The notes under the pieces: generated by a model | The model's input: only the letters and a program-made list of their open reading frames with translations | What the model was told of the DNA's origin: nothing | The model's database searches: none | Assembly: GCF_027925525.1 (NCBI RefSeq) | Contig: NZ_BSDJ01000018.1 | Span: 62,001 to 126,000 of the forward strand | Direction of reading: 5' to 3' | DNA length: 64,000 bases | DNA from: Paenibacillus tyrphae | Lineage (GTDB): Bacteria > Bacillota > Bacilli > Paenibacillales > NBRC-103111 | Program-made: the position numbers and the translations under genes | Part shown: in pieces, positions 51,081 to 58,642 of the stretch | How positions within the stretch are numbered: position 1 is the stretch's first letter | Layout: each line of letters starts with the position of its first letter

Positions 51081-51136
51081 GCACTCGGCTTCCGATGCGC
51101 CGCCATCCTGCGTAAAGCTCGGCGGAAGCCGAGTGC
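51081..51136. promoter_or_regulatory. 14-bp perfect inverted repeat in a divergent promoter region
   Basis: GCACTCGGCTTCCG (51081-51094) and its exact complement (51123-51136) are 28 bases apart, with the shorter pair GATGCGCC...GGCGCAT staggered with them. They lie between the operon starting at 51008 and the START-PDZ gene at 51183. An operator for both directions or a 5' leader hairpin is likely. No gene fits in 51009-51182. Confidence 0.55.
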
Positions 51137-51182
51137 GGCCGAGGCGCATTTTACATAATGAAGAAAAAAAGGAGTTGAGCAT

Positions 51183-52028
51183 ATGCGCGCAAATCACCGC
51201 ACCGCCTCGCTTAGCACGATGCACATCGAAGCTGCGCCAGAGCGGATCTGGGAAGGTCTGGCGACCGCCAGAGGCATGAAGACGTATTTAACCGACGAGG
51301 TACACGCGCCGAACGAACATATCTCGGAAGGGGACGAAATCCGGATCGTGATCGGCGACATGATTAACGACGCCGTCTGCCTGGCCAGCGATCGGCCGCG
51401 CTTGTTCCGGCTCAAGGACCGCTTTCGTTCCCTTCTGGCGGACGATTCCTACGTCGAATACGAATTGGTCACGACGTTCCGGTTGGAGGAAGAGGAGCAT
51501 ATGACGCGGGTGAGCGTCGAGGTGGACGGCTACGACGAAAACAGCGAGCTGCACCGGTGGGTCCGCGAATGCGGAGAATTCGGATGGAAGCAGTCGCTGT
51601 TTAATTTAAAGCTCGTGCTGGAGCTCGGTCTGGACTTGAGATACGACGTATTCGGCTATCCCCGGTTCGGCGTCTGCAATTATACCGCTACCCCGGCTCA
51701 GCTTCGGGCGAAAGGGCTGGACCCGGACCGCGTTCAAGGGAATTATTTGATGGAGGTGTTTCCCGAAGGCCCTGCCGCCCGGGCGGGGCTGCGCCCCGGA
51801 GACATTGTCGTGTCCTTCGGCGGCCGCGACGTTCCGACCTATGCCGAGTTCATCCGGTCGCTCGGCCTGTGCGCCGGGACGAACGGGCCAGTCGGCGTGA
51901 CGTACTACCGCGAAGGATGCAGACTACACACGGAAGCTGTGCTGTCGTACGACAAGCTGCTGACGGGACTTGTGGACCCGACGGAAGAGTCGGTGCGACA
52001 AGTGGCCGACGGAAAGCGCTCCTCCTGA
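51183..52028 (+). CDS. START/SRPBCC-PDZ fusion protein (copy 1)
   Basis: A 281-residue protein. Residues 1-150 form a START/AHSA1-like SRPBCC domain (HIEAAPERIWEGLATARGMKTYLTDEV, YELVTTFRLEEEEHMTRVSVEV, then the helix SLFNLKLVLELGLDLR). Residues 185-260 form a PDZ domain (GNYLMEVFPEGPAARAGLRPGDIVVSFGGRDVPTYAEFI). No signal peptide is seen, so it is cytoplasmic. SRPBCC domains bind hydrophobic ligands and can act as cyclases; PDZ domains bind protein C-termini. A ligand-binding scaffold for polyketide-like intermediates is a plausible inference. It is a paralogue of the protein at 52108-53028 and is encoded divergently from the main operon. Confidence 0.83.
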   Translation: MRANHRTASLSTMHIEAAPERIWEGLATARGMKTYLTDEVHAPNEHISEGDEIRIVIGDMINDAVCLASDRPRLFRLKDRFRSLLADDSYVEYELVTTFRLEEEEHMTRVSVEVDGYDENSELHRWVRECGEFGWKQSLFNLKLVLELGLDLRYDVFGYPRFGVCNYTATPAQLRAKGLDPDRVQGNYLMEVFPEGPAARAGLRPGDIVVSFGGRDVPTYAEFIRSLGLCAGTNGPVGVTYYREGCRLHTEAVLSYDKLLTGLVDPTEESVRQVADGKRSS

Positions 52029-52107
52029 TACAAAAGCCGTCGAACGCAGCAGCCCCTGCGCCGTTTTCGCCCTTGCAGAACGAAGCGGCGTCCAGGGCAA
52101 CGAGCCG

Positions 52108-53028
52108 TCATTTCGAATCCGGCACGGATTCGGAACGGACGGCTTCGTCCGTTTTCCACAAGCTGCCGGATCCGGACCGCTGCCTCGCAAGCAGCTCACG
52201 TTTCTTTCTCACTTCTTCGAGCGGGGTTTCCTCGATATCGATCAGGCCCGTGAACGTTTCGTCCAGCGACAGCCGCACCGTCGTTTCGCACCGGACCCCA
52301 TCCCGCACATATACCACTACCGGCTCCGCGGTCTTTCCGTAGAACGACGAAATGGCGCGAACGAACGCCGGATAGTCGGGTGTCGGCATTCCTCCGATCT
52401 CGACGATAACATCGCCGGCCTGCATGCCCGCCCGGTCGACGGGGCTGTTCGGAAATACCTGCAGCAAGTAGTTCCCTTCCCGGACCGGAACGCACACCAT
52501 CGGGCTCTGCTCTTCGTTCACCGTACAGTTGGCGACGCCGAGACGCGGATAGCTGAACATTTCGATGCGCAAATCGAGCCCAAGCTCAAGCACCGACTTC
52601 AAATTCATCAACGACCGGCGCCATCCCATTTCCAGACATTCCCGGAACCACTGGCCGTGCGTCGTCGGCTCGAATCCGGTCACCTCCAGGGTCAGCTTGA
52701 CAAAAGCCTCCTGCTGCTCCAGGGTATACGCCGTGCTAACTAGATATCGGACCGTGCGGCCGTCGGGGTCCATGGAATCGTACGTGTCGGCAAAAGCGAT
52801 ATGATGTGGCGGCTCGCACCGGATCACGACCGATTCGTTGTTAATATCGCCGTAATTGAGCGTGTATCGGTCGCCGATTTTCGGTTCGTCCTCGGCCCCC
52901 GTCGTTCGAGCATAATACGTCAAATACGAGCTGGAGCCGGGCGCGGTCGCTACCGACCACCACACTCGCTCAAGCGGAGCTTCCAAATACGTAATATTGA
53001 CGGTCCGGTCCAGCGGACATGGGATCAT
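52108..53028 (-). CDS. START/SRPBCC-PDZ fusion protein (copy 2)
   Basis: A 306-residue protein with the same two-domain order as the protein at 51183: SRPBCC (YLEAPLERVWWSVATAPGSSSYLTYYA; VSTAYTLEQQEAFVKLTLEV; SLMNLKSVLELGLDLR) and PDZ (GNYLLQVFPNSPVDRAGMQAGDVIVEIGG). The segment between the domains (EMFSYPRLGVANCTVNEEQ) is conserved in both copies. The start at 53028 overlaps the flavin monooxygenase stop by four bases, so it is coupled to an oxidation step. The C-terminal 25 residues are charged and likely disordered. A ligand-presenting or cyclase function is inferred. Confidence 0.83.
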   Translation of the reverse strand: MIPCPLDRTVNITYLEAPLERVWWSVATAPGSSSYLTYYARTTGAEDEPKIGDRYTLNYGDINNESVVIRCEPPHHIAFADTYDSMDPDGRTVRYLVSTAYTLEQQEAFVKLTLEVTGFEPTTHGQWFRECLEMGWRRSLMNLKSVLELGLDLRIEMFSYPRLGVANCTVNEEQSPMVCVPVREGNYLLQVFPNSPVDRAGMQAGDVIVEIGGMPTPDYPAFVRAISSFYGKTAEPVVVYVRDGVRCETTVRLSLDETFTGLIDIEETPLEEVRKKRELLARQRSGSGSLWKTDEAVRSESVPDSK

Positions 53029-54200
53029 GGCTCGTTCTCCTCCGTTAATAAGGTATAGATTCGTTCTGCCCGACCGCCCAGCTCTTTGACGAGTCCGGGG
53101 AAGGTGCACAGCACGTCCAACGTAGACCAGTGCGCCTCGGGAATAGGCTGTCCTGCGCGCGCCAGCGTTTTCAGGCAAGCTTCGTACTGCGGTACGATCC
53201 GTTCGTCCCGCCGCTGCGCGTAAGCGCTCATCGCCTCGGTCCAAGTCCGTTCTCCGCGCATATACGCATCAAGCTCCTCGGCCAGCATCTCGGCGGAGCA
53301 TACCGCATTGTCGATGCCGACGCCGGACACGGGATGCAGGTGCGCGCCGGCGTCGCCGACCAGTACCCACCCGGGGCCGTACGGTTTTCGCACGTAGCTG
53401 CGAAGCGTGTCCACTCCGCGAACGCTGCCCTGCAGCCGCGCGTACCGGAGACGGGGGCCCAGTGTGCGGATGCGGCTCAGCCGCTCGACGAACTTGGAAG
53501 CGGGATCGCCCGACCAAGAGCGGAACGTCTCCTGCGGCAGCATGACCGCGATGCAGTGCCGTCCCCCGTCAATCGGATTGCATAGCACAATGTCCGTCTC
53601 GCTCCAATACCACTCCACAGCCGGAATAGGCAGCGGGTCCGCATGCAGTACGTACGCATAGTACACGCCCAAATGGCGCTCGTCCGAAGCCATCGCCGTT
53701 TCGGCTCCGACCCGTCGGGCCACCGACGAATGTCTGCCGTCCGCGCCGATCACAGCCCGCGCCTTGTAGGTCTCCACGGAACCGTCGGGCAATTTGCAGC
53801 GGACGCCGCATACGCCGTCCTCCCCTTCGAGCAGATCGATGACCTGCGTCGATAGTTTGGCGTGCACCTCCGGCAGCCCGCAAGCCGCATCCAGAAGCCA
53901 TCGGTCCAACAGTTCCCTCCTTACGCCCAGCGCCCTCGGAGTGACGCAAATATCCGACTCGAACAAACGTCCCTCCAGATCGATGCGCATCCTCGTCAGG
54001 GCGGGAATGCCGCTGGTTTCCATTTTTCGCGCAATGCCAAGCCTTTCGTAGATCCCCGTCTCGCCCAAGATGTGCGTTGACAAAGTCGGTCCCGGCACCG
54101 CATAACGATCGATCAACAGCGTCCGGTAACCTTTTTGTCCGAGAAAAAAAGCGGTGGCCGCCCCGGCGCACCTGGCTCCCACGATAATAAAATCGTACAT
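53025..54200 (-). CDS. FAD-dependent monooxygenase (PHBH/GGR type)
   Basis: A 391-residue flavoprotein. The FAD-binding motif is YDFIIVGARCAGAATAFFLGQKGYRTLLIDR, then GADGRHSSVARRVGAE and GWVLVGDAGAHLHPVSGVGIDNAV. It belongs to the group of p-hydroxybenzoate hydroxylase-like monooxygenases and geranylgeranyl-type reductases, so it either hydroxylates a substrate or reduces double bonds. The first ATG (54278) is not used; the ATG at 54200 gives the standard N-terminus. It is the first gene of a two-gene unit with START-PDZ copy 2. Confidence 0.88.
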   Translation of the reverse strand: MYDFIIVGARCAGAATAFFLGQKGYRTLLIDRYAVPGPTLSTHILGETGIYERLGIARKMETSGIPALTRMRIDLEGRLFESDICVTPRALGVRRELLDRWLLDAACGLPEVHAKLSTQVIDLLEGEDGVCGVRCKLPDGSVETYKARAVIGADGRHSSVARRVGAETAMASDERHLGVYYAYVLHADPLPIPAVEWYWSETDIVLCNPIDGGRHCIAVMLPQETFRSWSGDPASKFVERLSRIRTLGPRLRYARLQGSVRGVDTLRSYVRKPYGPGWVLVGDAGAHLHPVSGVGIDNAVCSAEMLAEELDAYMRGERTWTEAMSAYAQRRDERIVPQYEACLKTLARAGQPIPEAHWSTLDVLCTFPGLVKELGGRAERIYTLLTEENEP

Positions 54201-54270
54201 AGTCCTCTCCCTTGCCCAATCGGGTCCGCGGATGCTAAAGCTTTCGCATGTCCGTTCGCTTGAAAACGAA

Positions 54271-54291
54271 AGGGCCATACAGGATGGCCCT
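54271..54291 (-). terminator. Terminator after the 172-residue protein gene
   Basis: AGGGCCAT (54271-54278) pairs with ATGGCCCT (54284-54291). On the minus strand it is followed by TTCGTTTTC. It separates the orphan gene from the monooxygenase gene. Confidence 0.75.
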
Positions 54292-54306
54292 CTCGCTGGA
54301 TAACGA

Positions 54307-54825
54307 TTAGTTGGATTGCAAGCAGCCGTAGATGGTGCCTACTTGGTTGTCTTCCGCGTCGAACAACGGAATTACGCTGTCCGAATAGAACGTGGCGTCC
54401 TTCGGAGGAAGACCTTTCAATGTGCCTTTCATATGGATCGGTTTTTTGTTGTGGAACTCGCCTTGAGGCGTTTCGATCACCCAGTACAACCAGGATTCGC
54501 CTTGTACGCCGTCCGCCATTTTTTTGTTGAACGGAATGGAAGCGCTGGCTTTCATCGTTCTGCCTTGTCCTTGCAGACCGCCGCGTACGCGGATGGTAGC
54601 GCCCGGCCAGATGACGCTGGAAGTGGCTACGAGATCGACGTTCATGATTTCCAGATCAACGGTTACGCCCGTTTTCAAGCTGAATTCGGAATCGCTCACC
54701 GTGAAGTGAGTCGGAGCGGCTTGTTTGAAGTGCAATTCTTCGCTGCGGCCGTCGAGCAGTTCCAGGTACGTTTTGCTGTTGGAGTTTTCGAGCGTCATGC
54801 CGATTTTCTTTGTGATGGTTTTCAT
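54307..54825 (-). CDS. Uncharacterised 172-residue beta-rich protein
   Basis: A 172-residue protein with the ATG at 54825 after GGAGGTATC. No signal peptide or membrane segment is visible. The sequence is rich in beta-strand-like stretches (FTVSDSEFSLKTGVTVDLEI; SVIWPGATIRVRGGLQ; SWLYWVIETPQGEFHNKKPI) and ends in SVIPLFDAEDNQVGTIYGCL. I do not recognise the family. It has its own leader, promoter region and terminator. Its codons are more AT-rich and biased (AAA, GAA, AAC, CGT) than those of the surrounding genes, suggesting strong expression. A lipocalin-like or AOC-like barrel is possible. Its placement within the locus suggests binding, cyclisation or self-protection, all unproven. Confidence 0.78.
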   Translation of the reverse strand: MKTITKKIGMTLENSNSKTYLELLDGRSEELHFKQAAPTHFTVSDSEFSLKTGVTVDLEIMNVDLVATSSVIWPGATIRVRGGLQGQGRTMKASASIPFNKKMADGVQGESWLYWVIETPQGEFHNKKPIHMKGTLKGLPPKDATFYSDSVIPLFDAEDNQVGTIYGCLQSN

Positions 54826-54962
54826 TGCGATACCTCCGTTGGTTGGATTGGTTTGTTGTCTCCCGGGGACATCCTTATCATCGCATGATTGGGGAAATAT
54901 CACTCAGCTTTTGACCTGCTGGTTTTTCGTGTTTTGTTGGCTCCGGCGGGGGATAGAAAAAA

Positions 54963-54987
54963 CGGACCATCCTGTAAAGGAGGTCCG
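54963..54987 (-). terminator. Hairpin terminator, copy A of a 25-bp repeat
   Basis: CGGACC-A-TCC-TGTAAA-GGA-GGTCCG forms a stem with one bulge. On the minus strand it is followed by TTTTTT, so it can end transcripts arriving from the carrier-protein operon. An identical 25-base copy lies at 55166-55190. Confidence 0.7.
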
Positions 54988-55037
54988 TCAGAGTGTTGAG
55001 AAAGTGGTTAATTGAGGTAATAGAGGTGTACGAGGGG

Positions 55038-55114
55038 GTGGGTATCTACTTTTTAGCAGCGGATATTTCCCGCAGACAAAGGCGATCGCTATCGCTCCTA
55101 CAGTAGATACCCCA
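55038..55114. repeat. Long inverted repeat between the two 25-bp hairpin copies
   Basis: The sequence from 55038 to 55050 (GTGGGTATCTACT) is complementary to 55102-55115 apart from one extra C. The ~50-base interior holds a second GCGATCGC-type palindrome. The stretch 54826-55215 contains no gene; it is a structured leader/trailer region. Confidence 0.6.
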
Positions 55115-55165
55115 CCTTCGTTTGTTTCTCTATTTTTATAAAAATCCACTTTCTAAACAAGCTCA

Positions 55166-55190
55166 CGGACCATCCTGTAAAGGAGGTCCG
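55166..55190 (-). repeat. Hairpin repeat, copy B
   Basis: Identical over 25 bases to the hairpin at 54963-54987, but without a T-run. It follows the carrier-protein gene by 26 bases on the minus strand. It may be a weak terminator or a processing/attenuation structure, or one of two copies flanking a small insertion. Confidence 0.6.
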
Positions 55191-55215
55191 CCCGATTGCC
55201 TGAAAGCTTGCCGCG

Positions 55216-55467
55216 TCATACGGTCTTCTGCAAATAGTCCCACACCAGGTCGCTGATTTTTCCGACCGAGCTGAAGTTTTCCAGCAAAATGGATTCGTCG
55301 GCAAATTCGATCTCGAAGCTGTCTTCGATGGACGCGACGAGCCGGATGAACGTCAGCGAGTTGATCCCCAGCTTCAGCAGCTCGCTTTGCTCGTCCACCG
55401 TCACATGCGAAGGCAGAATGTCTTGGATGCAGGCAATGATTTTCGATTGCAAGGACGTATCGTTCAC
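55216..55467 (-). CDS. Acyl carrier protein
   Basis: An 83-residue carrier protein with the attachment motif LGINSLTFIRL (Ser37; Asn replaces the common Asp before Ser). It is the last gene of the leftward operon that begins at 62319. Its ATG overlaps the stop of BtrH-like copy 2 by four bases, a hint that this acyltransferase uses it as donor. Confidence 0.88.
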   Translation of the reverse strand: MNDTSLQSKIIACIQDILPSHVTVDEQSELLKLGINSLTFIRLVASIEDSFEIEFADESILLENFSSVGKISDLVWDYLQKTV

Positions 55468-56522
55468 AAGCTTCCCTCTCCTTTCCGTTCAAATTTCAAG
55501 CGGACCAAATATTCCATCAGCAAAGGCACGGCCCTCTTCTCCTGCTCGTACATCGCTTGGAAATGATCGGCGATGCGCGCCAGCAGATGCGCGTCTCCGG
55601 TTTTCTGCGCCTTCAGAGAATCCGCGCGGATGCTCATCAGCCGCTGCTTCGCATTCTCGTAGAGCCGCTTGCTTTTGTCGAGCAAAGGGGAACCGGCCGT
55701 GCATTCCAACGCATCGATGCGCTTGAGCATCCATTTGTGCCGCTGCATCATCTTGTGCACATTAATGTTCCAGAAGCCGAACTCGCGCGGGTCGAGCGAA
55801 ACGTCGCCCCCGGCCATTTGATGGAATAAGCCCGCCATATAGTCGTACACGAAATAACCGCTGGAAAACGCATCCTGAGACAAGCCCGGCGCACGAACGC
55901 GCCCCCGCTCCAGCGCAAAATACAGGCTGCGGTAATCGAAACCGGACGGCAGCGAAGGGCTCCGGTGAAGCCGGACAGCAGTGAGCGGAAAGCCGTAGTA
56001 TGCAAACCAGATATGCGTATCGGCATGACGCTCCGCCACGTGCGCCAGCTCCGCCTCGCACGTCTCGTAAGGCAGACAGACCGAGCCGTAGGCCCGGCCG
56101 TTCGTTTCAAAGGCAAGGATGTCCAGCGTCCCGGATTCGTCGTCATAGCCGTAGACCAGCGCGTCGTGCACCATCTCCCGTACGGCGAAAAAATGGGACT
56201 GCGGAATGCGCTTCCAGTCCAAGTAAACCAGCACATAGCTTCCCTCGTCGATCGCCTCGCGAATGGCGGACACGTATCCGCCTGGCTTGACCGCAAGAGG
56301 TTCTTCCGTCAGAAGTCCCCCGTACAGCTCCAGATGCTCTTCGAAGCGGACCAGCGGAAATTGTCCCGCGCTTTTGGACTGCACGATCAAATTGACGAAA
56401 TGGCTGAGGCACCAAGGCATCAGCCGAGGCTCTGTCATGACGATGCTGAGGCGCAAATTATGGTAGCACTCGGTCTCGAAGCCCGGATTCGGCACGACCG
56501 GCAGCCGTTTGGCGGTCAGCAT
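55464..56522 (-). CDS. BtrH/C39-like acyltransferase (copy 2)
   Basis: A 352-residue protein with a BtrH_N/C39-like N-terminal half: MPWCLSHFVNLIVQ with a candidate nucleophile Cys, then VLVYLDWKRIPQSHFFAVREMVHDALVYGYDDESGTLDILAF with a His followed by an acidic strand. The remaining 180 residues are helical (GLSQDAFSSGYFVYDYMAGLFHQM) and resemble the C-terminal part of such proteins. It should transfer an acyl or aminoacyl group from a carrier protein. It is translationally coupled to the carrier protein at 55216 and overlaps the AcpS gene by seven bases. Confidence 0.72.
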   Translation of the reverse strand: MLTAKRLPVVPNPGFETECYHNLRLSIVMTEPRLMPWCLSHFVNLIVQSKSAGQFPLVRFEEHLELYGGLLTEEPLAVKPGGYVSAIREAIDEGSYVLVYLDWKRIPQSHFFAVREMVHDALVYGYDDESGTLDILAFETNGRAYGSVCLPYETCEAELAHVAERHADTHIWFAYYGFPLTAVRLHRSPSLPSGFDYRSLYFALERGRVRAPGLSQDAFSSGYFVYDYMAGLFHQMAGGDVSLDPREFGFWNINVHKMMQRHKWMLKRIDALECTAGSPLLDKSKRLYENAKQRLMSIRADSLKAQKTGDAHLLARIADHFQAMYEQEKRAVPLLMEYLVRLKFERKGEGSL

Positions 56523-56962
56523 AAACGGATCGCCTCCCCGGCCGCATGCTCCCGCATCGGTTCGAGGCCCGGGAAAGCTTTCCCCCCCTCCTGGATCGCA
56601 ATGACCTGCGCAAGCGCATAATCCCCCGAATGCGAGAGGCTGATGCGGAACGACAAGCCGTAATGCGCCGCCGCTTCGCCGGTTGAACCATGCAGCTCAA
56701 GCACGGGACGGCCGGAGGACAGATTTCGGACTTCGACGTCCAAGAAGCCGTATTTTCGCGGGAGCACGTCCCCGACCGCCTTGTAGAACGCTTCCTTCGC
56801 CGCCCAGCGAACCGCGTAATGCCGGGCCGCCCCGCCATGCTTCGAGCAATAGGCGATCTCGCCCGGAGTAAAAATTTTGCGCAAAAACCGTTCGCCTTGC
56901 CGCTCGATGGCTTCGCCCATCTGCGGTACGCTCTGCAAATCAATACCGACGCCGTAAATCAC
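56516..56962 (-). CDS. Holo-acyl-carrier-protein synthase, AcpS type
   Basis: A 148-residue phosphopantetheinyl transferase. The GTG start at 56962 is chosen because GGGGAGGTGAGG lies before it. The AcpS metal-binding motif is YGVGIDLQSVPQM at the N-terminus, and WAAKEAFYKAVGD supplies the conserved Glu and Lys. The C-terminus (SFRISLSHSGDYALAQVIA) fits AcpS. It attaches 4'-phosphopantetheine to carrier-protein serines. A dedicated copy in the locus implies that its carrier proteins are poor substrates for the housekeeping enzyme. Confidence 0.9.
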   Translation of the reverse strand: MIYGVGIDLQSVPQMGEAIERQGERFLRKIFTPGEIAYCSKHGGAARHYAVRWAAKEAFYKAVGDVLPRKYGFLDVEVRNLSSGRPVLELHGSTGEAAAHYGLSFRISLSHSGDYALAQVIAIQEGGKAFPGLEPMREHAAGEAIRLC

Positions 56963-57002
56963 GGCCTCACCTCCCCGCGCGCGAGCAGCCCTTCCCATCC
57001 GT

Positions 57003-57824
57003 TTATCGCCACGGCCGATTTCCTCCTACGCCGCTCCATTCGTCCTTCTTCAACGTATCGTTTTTGAGCTTCGGCGCGGCGTTCAGCCGTCTGCGGACGC
57101 GTGCGCCGCTTCGATCCAGCAAATAATTGTAATTTAAAGCTACCCGCTCTGCGCTCACTCCCATAAAATGGGTCACGTTGGCATAGCGGAACGTGCGGCC
57201 GGATAAATTGGCTTCGGACCCGTGAAGCAGGTTGCCGTGGAACGCGACCAGATCGCCCGGCTGCGTCCGCAGCGGCATCACTTCATAACCTTCGGGAAGC
57301 CCCAGCTTCTCGCCGTATTCTGTGCGGCTCTCTTGAACCGGCTCCGGCGACAAAAGTCCCAGCTTATGGGAGCCGGGCACCACGTAAACCCCGCCGTTAT
57401 CTTCGTCGCTGACACTGAGCGACAGCCACAGCGAGCAGGTGGTCGTCGGGGCCGCTCCGACACTGTAGTTGTCCTGATGCATAGGAAGTCCCCGCGTACC
57501 GGGACCTTTAAAATAATAGCTGGTAGAGATGGCCAGCGCCTCTTCGCCCAGCAGTCCTGCGGCCACATCGAACATCTTGCCGCTCAGCAACAGCGCCGCG
57601 ATGGCCGGTCTCGTCTGATGGTAATCGCGCAGACGTGGAAACACACTTTCCAGCGAGCGCCGATTGTCCTGTACGATAACGCCTTCCCTGACCAAATCGA
57701 GCCACAGCTTCATATATTCGCGGTTAATTTCCGCCACTTCCGGCCCGCTCAACATCCCTGGTATCACAACATAGCCGTGCTCGTCATAAAAATGCCTCCG
57801 CTCGGCGGTCACCCATCCGTTCAT
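57003..57824 (-). CDS. PhyH family iron/2-oxoglutarate dioxygenase (copy 2)
   Basis: A 273-residue paralogue of the enzyme at 38449-39282. Iron ligands are in LPMHQDNYSVG (HxD) and NLLHGSEANLSG (distal His). Long stretches match the first copy (YVVPGSHKLGLLSPEPVQES; LNYNYLLDRSG). Two related dioxygenases in one locus suggest two oxidations of the same type of intermediate, or divergence to a second reaction such as halogenation-like, epimerase or desaturase chemistry. It overlaps the upstream regulator gene by four bases. Confidence 0.9.
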   Translation of the reverse strand: MNGWVTAERRHFYDEHGYVVIPGMLSGPEVAEINREYMKLWLDLVREGVIVQDNRRSLESVFPRLRDYHQTRPAIAALLLSGKMFDVAAGLLGEEALAISTSYYFKGPGTRGLPMHQDNYSVGAAPTTTCSLWLSLSVSDEDNGGVYVVPGSHKLGLLSPEPVQESRTEYGEKLGLPEGYEVMPLRTQPGDLVAFHGNLLHGSEANLSGRTFRYANVTHFMGVSAERVALNYNYLLDRSGARVRRRLNAAPKLKNDTLKKDEWSGVGGNRPWR

Positions 57825-58639
57825 AGCTCAACCTCCCGATAGTTTGAACGTCTATCTCCAGTGTAGGGAACCTTCCTCCGTGCTTCTCGGCTTTGTTTGC
57901 CGGATCGGGCGCCGTACCTTTTGGCCAATTGGAGGGCCGCCGAATCGTAAGCGGGCACCAGCATATACCCGAGGCCCCGGGCGTGCAGCAGCAGGCCGAA
58001 CGGCGCCTTTTCGGTGCGCAGCTTTCCCCGCAGCCGGTAAATGTATTGACGCGGCATGTCGGAGCCGGTGTATTCATCCCACAGCCCCCGGAGCAGCTCT
58101 TCCGTGCTTACGAACCGTCCCCGGCGCCGGAGCAAAAAGCAGAGCATCTCCAGCTCCTTACCCGGCAGCGGATGCACGACGCCGTTATTAATCACGCTGC
58201 GGAGCGCCGGATCGAATACAAGTCCTGGCGCCAGCGCGAGCGGCCGTTCTGCGGAATCCTCCGGCGCAGAGCCCACCGCAGGTAAAGCAGAACACTCCGC
58301 TAGCGCAGTTAGCGTGCGCCGGATCGACTCCCCGTCGGCAGCGGACGGCAGAACGATAATGCGCTCTTCGCGTGCGGTTGTCCAGGCGACAGACGGCTCG
58401 TCGGTCAGGCATACAACCCGTAAACGGGGGTATGCTCCGCACAGCCGAAGGATGACGCGCCAATCGTTTCCGTTCCAATTATGCGCCAACCAAACGACGA
58501 TCTCGGGAGCCTTGGCAGCGCCGAACGAACGCGCCAAGGCATCCGGGCTATCCGCGTGCATAACGGCTGTTCCGCCGATGGCTGCGGCCTGGTACAGCCG
58601 CGGATATTCCGCCGCCGGACAAATAATTCCCATTCTCAT
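57821..58639 (-). CDS. OmpR-type winged-helix regulator with degenerate receiver-like domain
   Basis: A 272-residue protein. The C-terminal part (about residues 145-232) is an OmpR/PhoB DNA-binding domain (VVHPLPGKELEMLCFLLRRRGRFVSTEELLRGLW; ARGLGYMLVP). The N-terminal 120 residues have a receiver-like alternation (EIVVWLAHNWNGNDWRVILRLCGAYPRLRVVCLTDEP) but no clear phosphorylation Asp. It may be an atypical regulator that senses something other than phosphorylation. It is embedded in the biosynthetic operon with overlaps on both sides, and no histidine kinase is adjacent. The start could be at 58639 or 58633. Confidence 0.8.
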   Translation of the reverse strand: MRMGIICPAAEYPRLYQAAAIGGTAVMHADSPDALARSFGAAKAPEIVVWLAHNWNGNDWRVILRLCGAYPRLRVVCLTDEPSVAWTTAREERIIVLPSAADGESIRRTLTALAECSALPAVGSAPEDSAERPLALAPGLVFDPALRSVINNGVVHPLPGKELEMLCFLLRRRGRFVSTEELLRGLWDEYTGSDMPRQYIYRLRGKLRTEKAPFGLLLHARGLGYMLVPAYDSAALQLAKRYGARSGKQSREARRKVPYTGDRRSNYREVEL

Positions 58640-58642
58640 AGC

